Assembly: GCA_934408705.1 (NCBI GenBank) | Contig: CAKRVL010000002.1 | Coordinates: 6,173 to 70,172, forward strand | Reading direction: 5' to 3' | DNA length: 64,000 nucleotides | DNA from: an uncultured Blautia sp. | GTDB lineage: Bacteria > Bacillota > Clostridia > Lachnospirales > Lachnospiraceae | Shown here: positions 17,020-26,642 of the stretch, piece by piece | How the letters are laid out: every line of letters begins with the position of its first letter | Position numbering within the stretch: position 1 is the first letter of the stretch | Notes under the pieces: generated by a model | Told to the model about the DNA's origin: nothing | Databases searched by the model: none | What the model saw: only the letters and a program-made list of their open reading frames with translations | Position numbers and translations under genes: made by a program

Positions 17020-18396
17020 TTACAGGAAAATATATTTCAAAATAAAGATAACTGCCAACGCATACATAAGCGGGCTGATCTTTTTGTCTTTTGCTTTTCC
17101 AGTGCAGACGTTAATGATAACATAGGAGATAACGCCAAGTGCGATACCTTCAGAAATGCTGTACAGGAACGGCATGGCAATGATTGCGATAAATGCTGGA
17201 ATTGCTTCTGTAAGGTCGTCAAAGTCAATCTTGGTAACAGAAGTCAGCATAAGGAATCCAACCACGATCAGAGCCGGAGCTGTAGCGAAGGACGGAATTG
17301 CCAGGAAAATCGGGGAGAGGAACAGGGACAGTGCAAACAAAGCTGCGGAAACCAGTGAAGTAAGACCGGTACGTCCACCCTCTGCAACACCAGAAGCACT
17401 CTCAACGAATGTGGTAACTGTAGAAGTACCGCACATAGCACCTACAGTAGTACCAACTGCGTCAGAAAGAAGAGCTCCTTTGATTTTCGGAAGCTTGCCA
17501 TCTTTATCAAGCATATCAGCCTTTGAAGCAACACCGATAAGAGTTCCCAGAGTATCAAACATGTCTACAAATAAGAATGCAAACATAATGACGATAAAAT
17601 CAAGTGAAAATACTCCTGCAAAATCCATCTTCATGAAAGTAGGAGCCATGCTCGGTACGGAAATTCCGTTGGAGAAATCTGGAAGAAGACTAAAGAAGCC
17701 TGCATCCGGGTTAGGAACATAAAGTCCTACAAGCTGGCAGAGAATGCCAAGTGCCCATGTAATAAGGATTCCCCAGAGAATACCTCCTTTTACATTCTTA
17801 ACAAGAAGAATACCTGTAACCAGAACACCGATAAGAGCCAGAAGAACAGTGATTCCAACATAGTTAAAGGAACCATCGGACATGGAACTCTTAAAGGAGA
17901 ACATGCTTACCAGAGTGGAATCATTGTTTACAACGATTTTTGCATTCTGCAAACCGATGAATGCGATGAAAAGTCCGATTCCAACAGAAACTGCATGTTT
18001 CAGTGTCATAGGAATGGAATTGAAGATTGCTTCACGCACATTGGTAAGAGAAAGCAGGATGAAGATAATACCCTCAACAAATACTGCAACCAGTGCCTGT
18101 TCCCAGGAATATCCCATACCCAGAACTACAGTGTATGCAAAGTATGCATTCAGTCCCATTCCAGGTGCAAGAACAAATGGGTAATTAGATAATAACGCCA
18201 TAAGGCAGGTTGCAATGAAGGATGAAAGGGCAGTAGCTGTAAATACTGCGCCTCGATCCATTCCGGCTGCGGAAAGGATGTTGGGGTTGACAGCGAGGAT
18301 GTAGGCCATGGTCATGAATGTGGTAATACCAGCCATGACTTCCGTCTTCACGTCAGTGCGGTTTTCCTTCAGGTGAAATAGTTTTTCAAGGTTCAT
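17020..18396 (-). CDS. Purine permease of the AzgA/NCS2 type
   Basis: The 458-residue membrane protein has about 12 to 14 hydrophobic segments. It carries AzgA-type signatures: GITTFMTMAYIL near the N-terminus, PGMGLNAYFAY, FVDMFDTLGTLIGVA and GTSTVTTFVES. Members take up adenine, guanine and hypoxanthine with protons; the exact base specificity is not readable. It lies 42 bases downstream of the CLC gene on the same strand. The gap holds a CGGCAC/GTGCCG hairpin and a GGGGG ribosome-binding site, too short for a purine riboswitch. It ends at the bidirectional terminator. Confidence 0.92.
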   Translation of the reverse strand: MNLEKLFHLKENRTDVKTEVMAGITTFMTMAYILAVNPNILSAAGMDRGAVFTATALSSFIATCLMALLSNYPFVLAPGMGLNAYFAYTVVLGMGYSWEQALVAVFVEGIIFILLSLTNVREAIFNSIPMTLKHAVSVGIGLFIAFIGLQNAKIVVNNDSTLVSMFSFKSSMSDGSFNYVGITVLLALIGVLVTGILLVKNVKGGILWGILITWALGILCQLVGLYVPNPDAGFFSLLPDFSNGISVPSMAPTFMKMDFAGVFSLDFIVIMFAFLFVDMFDTLGTLIGVASKADMLDKDGKLPKIKGALLSDAVGTTVGAMCGTSTVTTFVESASGVAEGGRTGLTSLVSAALFALSLFLSPIFLAIPSFATAPALIVVGFLMLTSVTKIDFDDLTEAIPAFIAIIAMPFLYSISEGIALGVISYVIINVCTGKAKDKKISPLMYALAVIFILKYIFL

Positions 18397-18418
18397 AATT
18401 GTACCCCCTTCTTTTTTA

Positions 18419-18434
18419 CGGCACTTGTGTGCCG
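18419..18434 (-). other. Intercistronic hairpin before purine permease
   Basis: CGGCAC and GTGCCG flank a 4-base loop between the CLC stop and the permease ribosome-binding site. No T-run follows in the direction of transcription, so it is more likely an RNA-stability or attenuation element than a terminator. Confidence 0.4.
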
Positions 18435-18438
18435 GATT

Positions 18439-19725
18439 TTACATTTTTGTCTGCTTATTAATGTATTTCGCCTTATATTTAGAATATACAATGGTCTGAT
18501 CCTTATATAATCCATAATATCCTGAAGCTGCATAACTGATTGACACAGCAATAAGATAAAAGGAAACACCCTTAAAGCCGAACATCTCAAATGCAATCAG
18601 GATGGAAGTGATGGGGCAGTTGGTAACACCACAGAACACAGCTGCCATTCCGCAGGCAGCACAAAGTGATGGAGAAAGTCCTACAAGCTGTCCGGCCATA
18701 CATCCAAAGGTTGCACCTACGCAGAAGGAAGGTACAATCTCTCCTCCACGGAAACCGGCACGCATAGTAAGCGCAGTAAGTATCATTTTCCAGAAGAAAG
18801 CCATGTAATCGGTTTCTCCTGACTCCACTGCCTTCTCAATCAGTTCAGCACCGGCACCCATATAGTCATTAGTCCTAAGAAGCAGTGTGATTACGATTAC
18901 AAGTGCAGAGCCAACGATAACCCGGATATATTTATTCGGAAAATATTTGCTATACAACCGACCTGTTTCATTTAAAATCATACAAAAAATAATACTGACT
19001 ATTGTACAGCCAAGAGCCACAACTCCCATTTTTAATCCGGTTTCCAGAGAAAACGCGGGAATATTTACAACATGAAAAGCCTCCGGTGTTATACCCATAC
19101 CAGCTGCAAACTGTGAAGCAATTAAAGATGCTATCATACATGGCATCAATGCTGTATAGTACATAACGCCTACGCTGACCACCTCCATAGAGAAAACAGC
19201 TGCAGCCATAGGTGTACCAAAAAGTGCAGAGAAAGCAGCACTCATACCGCACATAACGATCACATGGCGGTCTTCTTCATCAAGGTGAATCCATCTGCCA
19301 AGAAGATTGGCAATGCTTCCTCCCAGCTGGATAGCGGCACCCTCACGCCCTGCAGAGCCTCCTGTAAGGTGGGTCAGTGCTGTGGAAATAAAGATCAGCG
19401 GACCGGAACGCCACGGCACATCATCCTTGGAACGGACTGTGGAGAGCACCTGGTTAGTACCACCATCATCCTTACCAAACTTTTCATATAAAAATACAAT
19501 CAGAAGACCAGATATCGGAAGTAAGAAAAATATCCACTGATTCGCCTTGCGATAACTGGTTACTGCTTTAAGCACAAAGGAAAACAGGGTACTGAAGGCT
19601 CCTGCAATACAACCTACTATAATTGCCAGAAGCAGCCATTTAACCAGGTTCCCCATATCACGCCTGATGGCTCTGGAATAATAATGCAGCTTATCTTCCT
19701 GAGCCTGATTATTTTCTTTTTCCAT
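18439..19725 (-). CDS. CLC-family anion channel/transporter, possibly fluoride-type
   Basis: A 428-residue CLC protein. The gating-glutamate motif GREG is at 126-129 (Glu128), and the third pore motif appears as GEIVPSFCVGA. The first pore motif, GSGIP in chloride CLCs, is replaced by GGTNQVL (88-94), so the usual chloride-coordinating serine is missing, and the second motif continues with alanine instead of proline. Those departures recall the fluoride/proton CLC clade, which is inference. No fluoride riboswitch is visible upstream. It is co-directional with the purine permease. Confidence 0.88.
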   Translation of the reverse strand: MEKENNQAQEDKLHYYSRAIRRDMGNLVKWLLLAIIVGCIAGAFSTLFSFVLKAVTSYRKANQWIFFLLPISGLLIVFLYEKFGKDDGGTNQVLSTVRSKDDVPWRSGPLIFISTALTHLTGGSAGREGAAIQLGGSIANLLGRWIHLDEEDRHVIVMCGMSAAFSALFGTPMAAAVFSMEVVSVGVMYYTALMPCMIASLIASQFAAGMGITPEAFHVVNIPAFSLETGLKMGVVALGCTIVSIIFCMILNETGRLYSKYFPNKYIRVIVGSALVIVITLLLRTNDYMGAGAELIEKAVESGETDYMAFFWKMILTALTMRAGFRGGEIVPSFCVGATFGCMAGQLVGLSPSLCAACGMAAVFCGVTNCPITSILIAFEMFGFKGVSFYLIAVSISYAASGYYGLYKDQTIVYSKYKAKYINKQTKM

Positions 19726-19900
19726 AACTCTCTTTCGTCCCCTCGTATGTAGTTGTGATAATGTATTTACATTATACTATATGTTGCTAAAAAAAGCGAC
19801 AAAAATTTTTGAGAATTTCAAAAATTGTCTATAATTTTAAAGCAGATTTGAAAATAAAAACATAATTTATTATAAGCTTCTATTTAATTGATCGGGGAAA
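19726..19900. other. Divergent AT-rich intergenic region
   Basis: This 175-base region separates the CLC gene and the protease gene. A minus-strand TATAAT can be read near 19770-19775, but no -35 element at proper spacing is convincing. No gene is seen. Confidence 0.35.
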
Positions 19901-20749
19901 ATGATGGAAAAATCTTTTTTTACCGGGAAGGGAATTGGCGTTTGCATTCTGGATACCGGGATTTATGAGCATATAGATTTTGCTGGCAGAATTTGGGCTT
20001 TTTATGATTTTCTGGATTTCAAAAGACGTCCTTATGACGATAATGGACATGGTACTCATGTTGCGGGGCTTGTAGCCGGAGACGGTACAGCATCTATTGG
20101 AAAATACAGAGGTGCTGCGCCTGGCTGTGGTATTATTGCTTTGAAGGTATTGGATCGTTATGGGAACGGCAGCCAGGAGGATGTAATTCGTGCGCTTAGA
20201 TGGATCCGGGAATACAGACAGCAATACAAGATACGTGTAGTGAATATTTCAGTTGGCACTACCTGTAATACCAGAAGAGCTCATATGAGACTGGTGGAAA
20301 GTGTGGAGCAGCTTTGGGATGAGGGGATGGTGATCGTTACAGCTGCCGGGAATCAGGGGCCTAGACCAGGGAGTATAACAGCTCCGGGAAGCAGCAAAAA
20401 GGTGATCACAGTTGGCTCCAGTGACCTGCTTGAAGGCCGGAGTGCTATTTCGGGGCGCGGTCCTACGGCAGAATGTGTATGTAAACCGGATATTGTTGCG
20501 CCGGGGAACAGAATCATGTCCTGTGTGCCCGGTAAGCCTTATTCTTACGGTATAAAGAGCGGTACCTCCATGTCAACACCTCTGGTAACAGGAGCTATAG
20601 CCTGCGCTCTGGAAAAAGATCCAACACTTACTAATATGGATATCAAAACAATGCTGATGAACAGTGCAGATGATATAGGACTTCCAAGGAACATACAGGG
20701 CTGGGGCAGATTTAACCGCTGCCGTTTTTTGGACGCAGTCACTTCATGA
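19901..20749 (+). CDS. Subtilisin-like (S8) serine protease without signal or propeptide
   Basis: The 282-residue protein is a bare S8 catalytic domain: Asp18 in LDTGI, His50 in NGHGTHVAG, oxyanion Asn151 in AAGNQGP and Ser223 in SGTSMSTP. There is no signal peptide, no I9 propeptide and no C-terminal extension, so it resembles intracellular subtilisins or short sporulation-associated S8 proteins. Two ATG codons stand in tandem at the start, with only a weak GGGG site. It is monocistronic. What keeps it inactive in the cytosol is unclear. Confidence 0.88.
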   Translation: MMEKSFFTGKGIGVCILDTGIYEHIDFAGRIWAFYDFLDFKRRPYDDNGHGTHVAGLVAGDGTASIGKYRGAAPGCGIIALKVLDRYGNGSQEDVIRALRWIREYRQQYKIRVVNISVGTTCNTRRAHMRLVESVEQLWDEGMVIVTAAGNQGPRPGSITAPGSSKKVITVGSSDLLEGRSAISGRGPTAECVCKPDIVAPGNRIMSCVPGKPYSYGIKSGTSMSTPLVTGAIACALEKDPTLTNMDIKTMLMNSADDIGLPRNIQGWGRFNRCRFLDAVTS

Positions 20750-20816
20750 GAGAGATGGATTATAAATAAACAGGAAATCTCTGATAAAGAATTATCACTT
20801 TACAGCACAAAAGCAC

Positions 20817-20845
20817 TTGACGGAAGCACTTTAATTGAGTAAAAT
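20817..20845 (+). promoter_or_regulatory. Sigma-A promoter for citrate synthase-icd
   Basis: TTGACG and TAAAAT are spaced by 17 bases, 38 bases before the start codon, with a GAGGAGG-type ribosome-binding site between. Confidence 0.75.
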
Positions 20846-20883
20846 GAACTGCAAGAGTTTCAAACAATGAGGAGGAAATATTT

Positions 20884-22275
20884 ATGGAAAACAGACGCGT
20901 TTCAATGAACCGCCACACAAATCTGCTTCAGTTAGAGGAGCATATGTACCCACTTGTGGATGTTACTACTCCAAATGTATTCCGAAATCTTTTTCCATAT
21001 TCTGAAGTACCGAAGATCGCATTTAACGACAGAGTCGTTCCACATCATATGCCAGATGATATCTGGATCACAGATACTACATTCCGTGACGGACAGCAGT
21101 CAAGAGCGCCCTACAGCACAGAGCAGATCGTAAGAATCTACGATTATCTCCATAAGCTTGGTGGTCCGGAGGGAAGAATCCGTGCTTCTGAATTTTTCCT
21201 TTATAGCAAGAAGGATCGTGATGCTGTTGAGAAATGTATGGAGAGAGGGTATGAATTTCCAGAAGTAACCAGCTGGATTCGTGCTAATAAGAAGGACTTT
21301 CAGCTTGTTCGTGATATGGGTATGAGAGAAACCGGTATCCTGGTCAGCTGTTCTGATTATCACATCTTTTATAAGATGAAAATGACACGTAAGCAGGCAA
21401 TGGAGCATTATCTCAGCATTGTAAAGGAGTGCCTTGAAATTGGTGTTTCTGTCCGTTGTCATCTGGAAGACATTACAAGAGCAGATATATATGGATATGT
21501 TATTCCATTCTGTCTGGAGCTGATGAAGCTGCGTCAGCAGTATGGTATTCCTGTTAAGGTACGCTGCTGTGATACTATGGGCTACGGTGTCAACTATCCG
21601 GGTGCCGTGATCCCACGTTCTGTACCTGGTATTATTTATGGTATTATGGTTCACGCAGGTGTTCCTTCTGAGCTGATTGAGTGGCATGGTCATAACGACT
21701 TCTATAAGGCTGTCAGTAACTCCACCACAGCATGGCTTTATGGTGCATGTGGTGTCAATACATCTCTGTTTGGCATTGGAGAACGTACTGGAAATACTCC
21801 GCTTGAGGCCATGGTATTTGAGTATGCACAGCTTCGGGGTAATCTTGGCGGAATGGACACTACAGTGATCACAGAGCTGGCAGAGTATTATGAGAAGGAA
21901 ATCGGTTACCATATTCCGGAGAGAACTCCGTTTGTTGGAAAGAATTTCAACGTAACAAGAGCCGGTATCCATGCAGACGGACTTCTTAAAAATGAAGAAA
22001 TCTACAATGTATTTGATACTGAGAAATTCCTTAACCGTCCGGTTGAGGTTGCAGTTTCCAATACCTCCGGAGCTGCAGGAATCGCACACTGGATCGACAG
22101 CCATTATCGTCTGAAGGGTGATAACAAGGTGGATAAGAACAGTGAACTTGTTAAAATGATAAAAGCATGGGTGGATCAGCAGTATGAGGATGGACGTGTC
22201 ACTGTTCTTTCTGATGTAGAACTTGAGAATGTAGTGGAGGAGTCTTGCCAGAGACTTCAAATTACGTTAAAATGA
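20884..22275 (+). CDS. Re-citrate synthase (HMGL/isopropylmalate synthase family)
   Basis: The 463-residue protein has an isopropylmalate-synthase-type TIM barrel: DTTFRDGQQS near residues 64-73 and the metal-binding HGHNDF near 263-268. The long N-terminal arm and absence of a LeuA regulatory domain match clostridial Re-citrate synthase, as known in Clostridium kluyveri. That enzyme condenses acetyl-CoA and oxaloacetate with Re stereochemistry. The next gene, isocitrate dehydrogenase, supports a citrate assignment over homocitrate or isopropylmalate synthase. Together they form the oxidative half-cycle to 2-oxoglutarate for glutamate. Aconitase is not in the window. Confidence 0.83.
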   Translation: MENRRVSMNRHTNLLQLEEHMYPLVDVTTPNVFRNLFPYSEVPKIAFNDRVVPHHMPDDIWITDTTFRDGQQSRAPYSTEQIVRIYDYLHKLGGPEGRIRASEFFLYSKKDRDAVEKCMERGYEFPEVTSWIRANKKDFQLVRDMGMRETGILVSCSDYHIFYKMKMTRKQAMEHYLSIVKECLEIGVSVRCHLEDITRADIYGYVIPFCLELMKLRQQYGIPVKVRCCDTMGYGVNYPGAVIPRSVPGIIYGIMVHAGVPSELIEWHGHNDFYKAVSNSTTAWLYGACGVNTSLFGIGERTGNTPLEAMVFEYAQLRGNLGGMDTTVITELAEYYEKEIGYHIPERTPFVGKNFNVTRAGIHADGLLKNEEIYNVFDTEKFLNRPVEVAVSNTSGAAGIAHWIDSHYRLKGDNKVDKNSELVKMIKAWVDQQYEDGRVTVLSDVELENVVEESCQRLQITLK

Positions 22276-22363
22276 TAACAGCAGGATTGTAAGAGCAGCA
22301 TAGCTGCGGAACAGTCTATAGCATTCAGAAAACATTACACAAATTATATACTAGGAGGAAATA

Positions 22364-23569
22364 ATGGGTAAAATTCAAATGCAGACCCCTCTTGTAGAGA
22401 TGGACGGGGATGAGATGACTAGAATTCTGTGGCAGATGATCAAGGATGAGCTTCTTTTTCCTTTTATAGATCTGAAGACAGAATACTATGACCTTGGACT
22501 GGAATACAGAAATGAGACAGATGACCAGGTGACTATTGATGCAGCGGAAGCTACCAAGAAATATGGTGTTGCAGTAAAATGCGCTACTATCACACCTAAT
22601 AAGGCCAGAATGTCTGAGTATGATCTGAAGAAAATGTACAAGAGTCCTAATGGAACCATCCGTGCCATTCTGGACGGAACCGTTTTCCGCGCCCCAATTG
22701 TGGTAAAGGGAATTGAGCCATGTGTGAAGAATTGGAAGAAGCCGATTACAATTGCCCGTCATGCATATGGCGATGTATATAAGAATACAGAGATGTACAT
22801 CGATAAGCCCGGTGATGCCATGCTGGTATTTAAAGGTGAAGACGGAGAAGAGAGAACAGAGCTGATTCACCATTTTGATACTCCTGGTGTGATCCAGGGA
22901 GTTCATAACCTTGATAAATCTATCACAAGCTTTGCAAGATGTTGCTTTAACTATGCATTAGATACAAAGCAGGATCTGTGGTTTGGCGGTAAAGACACAA
23001 TTTCCAAAACTTATGATGGTAAATTTAAAGAGATTTTCCATGATATTTATGAAGCAGAGTTTAAGGAGAAGTTTGAAGTAGCAGGAATCACCTTCTTCTA
23101 CAGTCTGATTGATGACATAGTAGCGCGTGTAATGAAGGCAGAGGGTGGATTTATCTGGGGCTGTAAGAACTATGACGGTGATGTTATGAGTGACATGATC
23201 TCATCTGCCTTTGGTTCTCTTGCTATGATGACCTCCGTTCTGGTTTCTCCTGATGGATATTATGAATATGAAGCTGCACATGGCACTGTACAGAGACATT
23301 ATTATCGTCATCTGAAGGGAGAGGAGACCTCTACCAACTCTGTAGCGACTATCTTCGCGTGGACAGGCGCTTTGAGAAAACGCGGAGAGCTGGATAATAA
23401 TAAAGAGCTTTCAGAATTTGCAGATAAGTTGGAGAAAGCTACACTTTCCACCATTGAAAGTGGTAAGATGACAAAGGATCTTGCGCTGATCACTTCTTTG
23501 AAGGATGTTCAGGTGCTGAACAGCCGCGATTTCATTTTGGCAATCAGAGAAAAGCTTGAGACAATGTAA
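22364..23569 (+). CDS. icd: NADP-dependent isocitrate dehydrogenase, eukaryote-like type II
   Basis: The 401-residue enzyme carries the type II IDH signature [10 protein letters not shown] near the N-terminus. It also has the isocitrate/metal segments [16 protein letters not shown] and YDGDVMSDM, and length matches the homodimeric 400-residue class rather than E. coli Icd. It oxidises isocitrate to 2-oxoglutarate. NADP use is inferred from the family. It is preceded by an AGGAGG site and lies 88 bases after the citrate synthase gene. The gap holds a small GCAGC/GCTGC hairpin. Confidence 0.93.
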   Translation: MGKIQMQTPLVEMDGDEMTRILWQMIKDELLFPFIDLKTEYYDLGLEYRNETDDQVTIDAAEATKKYGVAVKCATITPNKARMSEYDLKKMYKSPNGTIRAILDGTVFRAPIVVKGIEPCVKNWKKPITIARHAYGDVYKNTEMYIDKPGDAMLVFKGEDGEERTELIHHFDTPGVIQGVHNLDKSITSFARCCFNYALDTKQDLWFGGKDTISKTYDGKFKEIFHDIYEAEFKEKFEVAGITFFYSLIDDIVARVMKAEGGFIWGCKNYDGDVMSDMISSAFGSLAMMTSVLVSPDGYYEYEAAHGTVQRHYYRHLKGEETSTNSVATIFAWTGALRKRGELDNNKELSEFADKLEKATLSTIESGKMTKDLALITSLKDVQVLNSRDFILAIREKLETM

Positions 23570-23615
23570 GATAAGAGGATGCTTGTAATCCGCGTCGCTG
23601 ATTACCAGATCAGTT

Positions 23616-23662
23616 AAAAACAGGAACGATTCCGAAGATTATTCGGAATTCGTTCCTGTTTT
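23616..23662. terminator. Bidirectional terminator after icd
   Basis: AAAACAGGAACG and CGTTCCTGTTTT form a long stem continued by TTCCGAA/TTCGGAA. It can serve icd and the converging ABC-F gene. Confidence 0.93.
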
Positions 23663-23702
23663 GATATTCATGAATTATGAAATTTATTAAGGATGAAATT
23701 TA

Positions 23703-25616
23703 CTATGCAAGTTCTTCCCATTTCTCATAAAGCCCTTCCAGCTCTTCTGCAATCGCAGCCTTCTCGCGGCTAAGCTTTGTACATTCTGCTACATTAGTGC
23801 AGATATCAGGTAAAACCATAGTATCATCAATTTCTTTATCTCTTGTTTCAAGCTCCTCAATCCGTGCTTCCACTTTTTTTAGCTCATTTTCACGCTTTCT
23901 CTTTTGCGCTTGTTCCTCTTTTTGCTGCTGCCAGGTCAGCTTGGTCTCGGAAACAGCTTCTTTTACCTCGACGTCATTAGCTTCTTGGACAGGAGCGTAA
24001 ATCTGAGTCATCTGATCCTTCTTTTCTAGGTAATAATCGTAATCGCCAATATAATTAACAATGGCTTGATTAGTCAGATCCATAATTCGTGTAGCAGTCT
24101 GGTTAATAAAATAACGGTCATGAGAAACATAAAGAACAGTACCTGTGTAGCTATTCAGTGCTTCCTCCAGTATTTCCTTGGAGGCAATATCCAGATGGTT
24201 GGTAGGCTCATCAAGGATCAGGAAGTTCGCCTCTGACAGCATCAGCTTTGCCAGGGAAACACGTCCACGTTCTCCACCGGAAAGAGAGGAAATCAGCTTG
24301 AATACATCATCTCCTGTAAAAAGAAAAGCAGCCAGCATATTGCGGATTTCTGTTTCTGTCAGGGTAGGATAGGTGTCAGAGATTTCCTGGAAAATAGTTT
24401 TCTCCATATGAAGAACATGATGTTCCTGATCGTAATATCCAATCTGAACCTTAGCGCCCAGGGCAAAACGTCCGGCATCAGCTTCTACAATTCCATTGAG
24501 GATCTTCAGAATGGTGGTCTTTCCTGTACCATTATTTCCAATCAAGGCAACACGCTCACCACGTTTGATCTCGAAATTAATATCTGTAAATAAAGTCTGT
24601 CCCGGGAAGGCTTTGGAAAGACCTTCTACAGTGAGGACATCATTTCCACTGACAAAACGAGGCTCCAGAGAAATACGCATCTGATTGTCGATTTCCATAG
24701 GCTTTTCAATACGCTGAATCTTATCCAGCATTTTTACACGGCTTTCAGCTCGTTTGATAGATTTCTCTCTGTTGAAAGAGCGAAGCTTGGTGATAACAGC
24801 CTCCTGGTGCTTAATTTCTCTTTGCTGGTTAAGATATGCCTTATACTGGGCATCACGAAGCTGAGCCTTCTTCAGGGCGTAAGCAGAATAGTTGCCTTCG
24901 TACATTCTCATCTGGGCTGCTTCGATCTCTACGATCTTGGTAACTACCTTATCCAGAAAATAACGGTCATGTGAAACAATAAATACAGCCCCAGGATAAT
25001 TAAGAAGATAAGTCTCCAGCCAGGCAATGCTCTCCATATCCAGATGGTTGGTAGGCTCATCCAGAAGAAGAATGTCAGGCTTGGAAATCAGAAGCTTGCC
25101 AAGTGCAACACGAGTCTTCTGACCTCCTGAAAGATTCTCAATCTGTTTATTATAATCATCCTCTTCAAAGCCAAGCCCCTTCAGTACACCTACGATCTCA
25201 CTTTTGTAAGCATATCCGTTCTCCAGCTCAAACTGATGAGTTAGCCGTGTATAACTGTTCATAAGGCCTTCAAGCTTATCGCCTGCTACATATTTCATTT
25301 CCTGCTCAAGTGAGCGGATTTTATCTTCCATGTCAAGAATGTATTGCTTGGTAGTCATCAATTCTTCATAAATAGTGTGATGACCATGAATATCCTGATA
25401 CTGGGCAAGATAGCCGATTTTCTTATCCTTGGCAATCACTACCTGACCGGAATCCGCAGAGACTTCCTGCATTATAATGCGAAGAAGAGTGGTTTTTCCC
25501 GCTCCGTTATTGCCGATGAGGGCAGCCTTTTCCCGTTCTTCTATGTGAAAAGAAGCATCCTGCAGAATCACTTTTTCACCAAAAGACTTGCAGATGCTCT
25601 GACATGATAAAATCAT
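23703..25616 (-). CDS. ABC-F family ribosome-associated ATPase (YdiF-like)
   Basis: The 637-residue soluble protein has two ABC domains and no membrane segments. Walker A motifs are GNNGAGKTT near 36 and GNNGTGKTT near 355. The signatures are LSGGQKTRV and LSGGERGRV, and the Walker B segments both read LLLDEPTNHLD or similar. A charged inter-domain linker and a C-terminal coiled coil complete the ABC-F layout. Such proteins act at the ribosomal E site in translation or antibiotic protection. It is divergent from rex, a neighbour relation also known in Bacillus (ydiF near rex), so housekeeping is more likely than resistance. Confidence 0.92.
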   Translation of the reverse strand: MILSCQSICKSFGEKVILQDASFHIEEREKAALIGNNGAGKTTLLRIIMQEVSADSGQVVIAKDKKIGYLAQYQDIHGHHTIYEELMTTKQYILDMEDKIRSLEQEMKYVAGDKLEGLMNSYTRLTHQFELENGYAYKSEIVGVLKGLGFEEDDYNKQIENLSGGQKTRVALGKLLISKPDILLLDEPTNHLDMESIAWLETYLLNYPGAVFIVSHDRYFLDKVVTKIVEIEAAQMRMYEGNYSAYALKKAQLRDAQYKAYLNQQREIKHQEAVITKLRSFNREKSIKRAESRVKMLDKIQRIEKPMEIDNQMRISLEPRFVSGNDVLTVEGLSKAFPGQTLFTDINFEIKRGERVALIGNNGTGKTTILKILNGIVEADAGRFALGAKVQIGYYDQEHHVLHMEKTIFQEISDTYPTLTETEIRNMLAAFLFTGDDVFKLISSLSGGERGRVSLAKLMLSEANFLILDEPTNHLDIASKEILEEALNSYTGTVLYVSHDRYFINQTATRIMDLTNQAIVNYIGDYDYYLEKKDQMTQIYAPVQEANDVEVKEAVSETKLTWQQQKEEQAQKRKRENELKKVEARIEELETRDKEIDDTMVLPDICTNVAECTKLSREKAAIAEELEGLYEKWEELA

Positions 25617-25793
25617 AATTTCCTCCTTAAAATGGCAGCTTCGTGATCGCTAAGCCGGAACTGCCCAAATGACGACAGCCTTTGCATTGACCTGTCTAAG
25701 AAAATATTATACTTGAAAAATTATTTTTTTGAAAGAATAATTGTCAAATTACAAAAAATTATGTAAAGATTTGTAATTTCTGCACAAGTTTAA

Positions 25794-25822
25794 TTGACAA
25801 GAAAATAACATTTAGGTATAAT
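25794..25822 (+). promoter_or_regulatory. Consensus sigma-A promoter of rex
   Basis: TTGACA, 17 bases, TATAAT: a perfect match. The start of transcription would be near 25829. This rules out the upstream in-frame GTG at 25830 as the start codon. TTGTCAA at 25741-25747 and TTGACAA at 25794-25800 are inverted copies of each other. Confidence 0.9.
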
Positions 25823-25874
25823 TGTCATAGTGTTACGCGGAAAGAACAGGCAGCGAAACAAGGAGGGGAACATT

Positions 25875-26522
25875 TTGGATGCGAAAGAAATCTCAAAGGC
25901 AGTGATTAAGAGACTGCCAAGGTATTATCGCTATCTGGGGGAATTGATGGAAGAGAAGGTAGAGCGTATTTCTTCCAATGACCTGAGTAAGAAAATGCAT
26001 GTAACTGCGTCACAGATCCGTCAGGATTTGAACAATTTCGGCGGCTTTGGACAGCAGGGTTACGGATATAACGTAGAGTATCTTTATACAGAGATTGGTA
26101 AGATATTGGGACTGGATACGATTCATCCCATGATCATTCTGGGTGCCGGTAATCTTGGTCAGGCACTTGCTAACTATGGAGACTTCGAGAAGAGAGGCTT
26201 CCGTCTAGTGGGAATTTTTGATGTAAATCCAGTTCTGGAGGGAATTTCTGTTCGCGGGATTGAGATCAAGATGATCAGTGATCTTCCGGAATTCATCAGA
26301 GAGAATCAGGTGGAGATTGCAATTCTTACTCTGCCTAAGAATAAGGCCAAGGAGATGGCCAAGGTTCTTATTGACAATGGAATTAAAGCAATCTGGAATT
26401 TTGCACATACAGATCTTGATGCTCCGGAGGATGTAATCGTAGAGAATGTCCATCTGTCAGAGAGCCTTATGGCACTGTCTTATAACTTAAGCCAGTATCG
26501 TAATGAGCATAAAGATAAATAA
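25875..26522 (+). CDS. rex: Redox-sensing transcriptional repressor Rex
   Basis: The 215-residue protein has a winged helix (about 15-80, with the recognition segment TASQIRQDLNNFGGFGQQGYGY), then a Rossmann domain starting GAGNLGQAL. This is the Rex family, which senses NADH/NAD+ and represses fermentation and hydrogen genes. Translation should start at TTG 25875, because AGGAGGGG lies just upstream and the promoter's start point excludes the earlier GTG. Likely targets in this window are the hydrogenase and nfnAB operons. A terminator follows at 26544. Confidence 0.95.
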   Translation: MDAKEISKAVIKRLPRYYRYLGELMEEKVERISSNDLSKKMHVTASQIRQDLNNFGGFGQQGYGYNVEYLYTEIGKILGLDTIHPMIILGAGNLGQALANYGDFEKRGFRLVGIFDVNPVLEGISVRGIEIKMISDLPEFIRENQVEIAILTLPKNKAKEMAKVLIDNGIKAIWNFAHTDLDAPEDVIVENVHLSESLMALSYNLSQYRNEHKDK

Positions 26523-26543
26523 AGATAATGAAGGTCAAAGAGG

Positions 26544-26593
26544 ACTGCTGCTTGTCTCGCTGAAAGATTTACAGGAGACCGGGCGGCAGTTTT
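26544..26593 (+). terminator. Terminator after rex
   Basis: ACTGCTGCTTG pairs with GCGGGCGGCAGT-type sequence including G-U pairs and one bulge, extended by TCTC/GAGA, and is followed by four T. Confidence 0.75.
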
Positions 26594-26642
26594 GCATATA
26601 GAAGGATACCATTTGGTATTCTCATTAAGGAGTCAGTTTGTT

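Noticed and set aside
19726-19800. Fluoride riboswitch upstream of the CLC gene
   Set aside because: The minus-strand leader lacks the conserved GATGG and pseudoknot segments.
25830-25874. Longer Rex start at GTG 25830
   Set aside because: It coincides with the predicted transcript start and has no ribosome-binding site; TTG 25875 follows AGGAGGGG.
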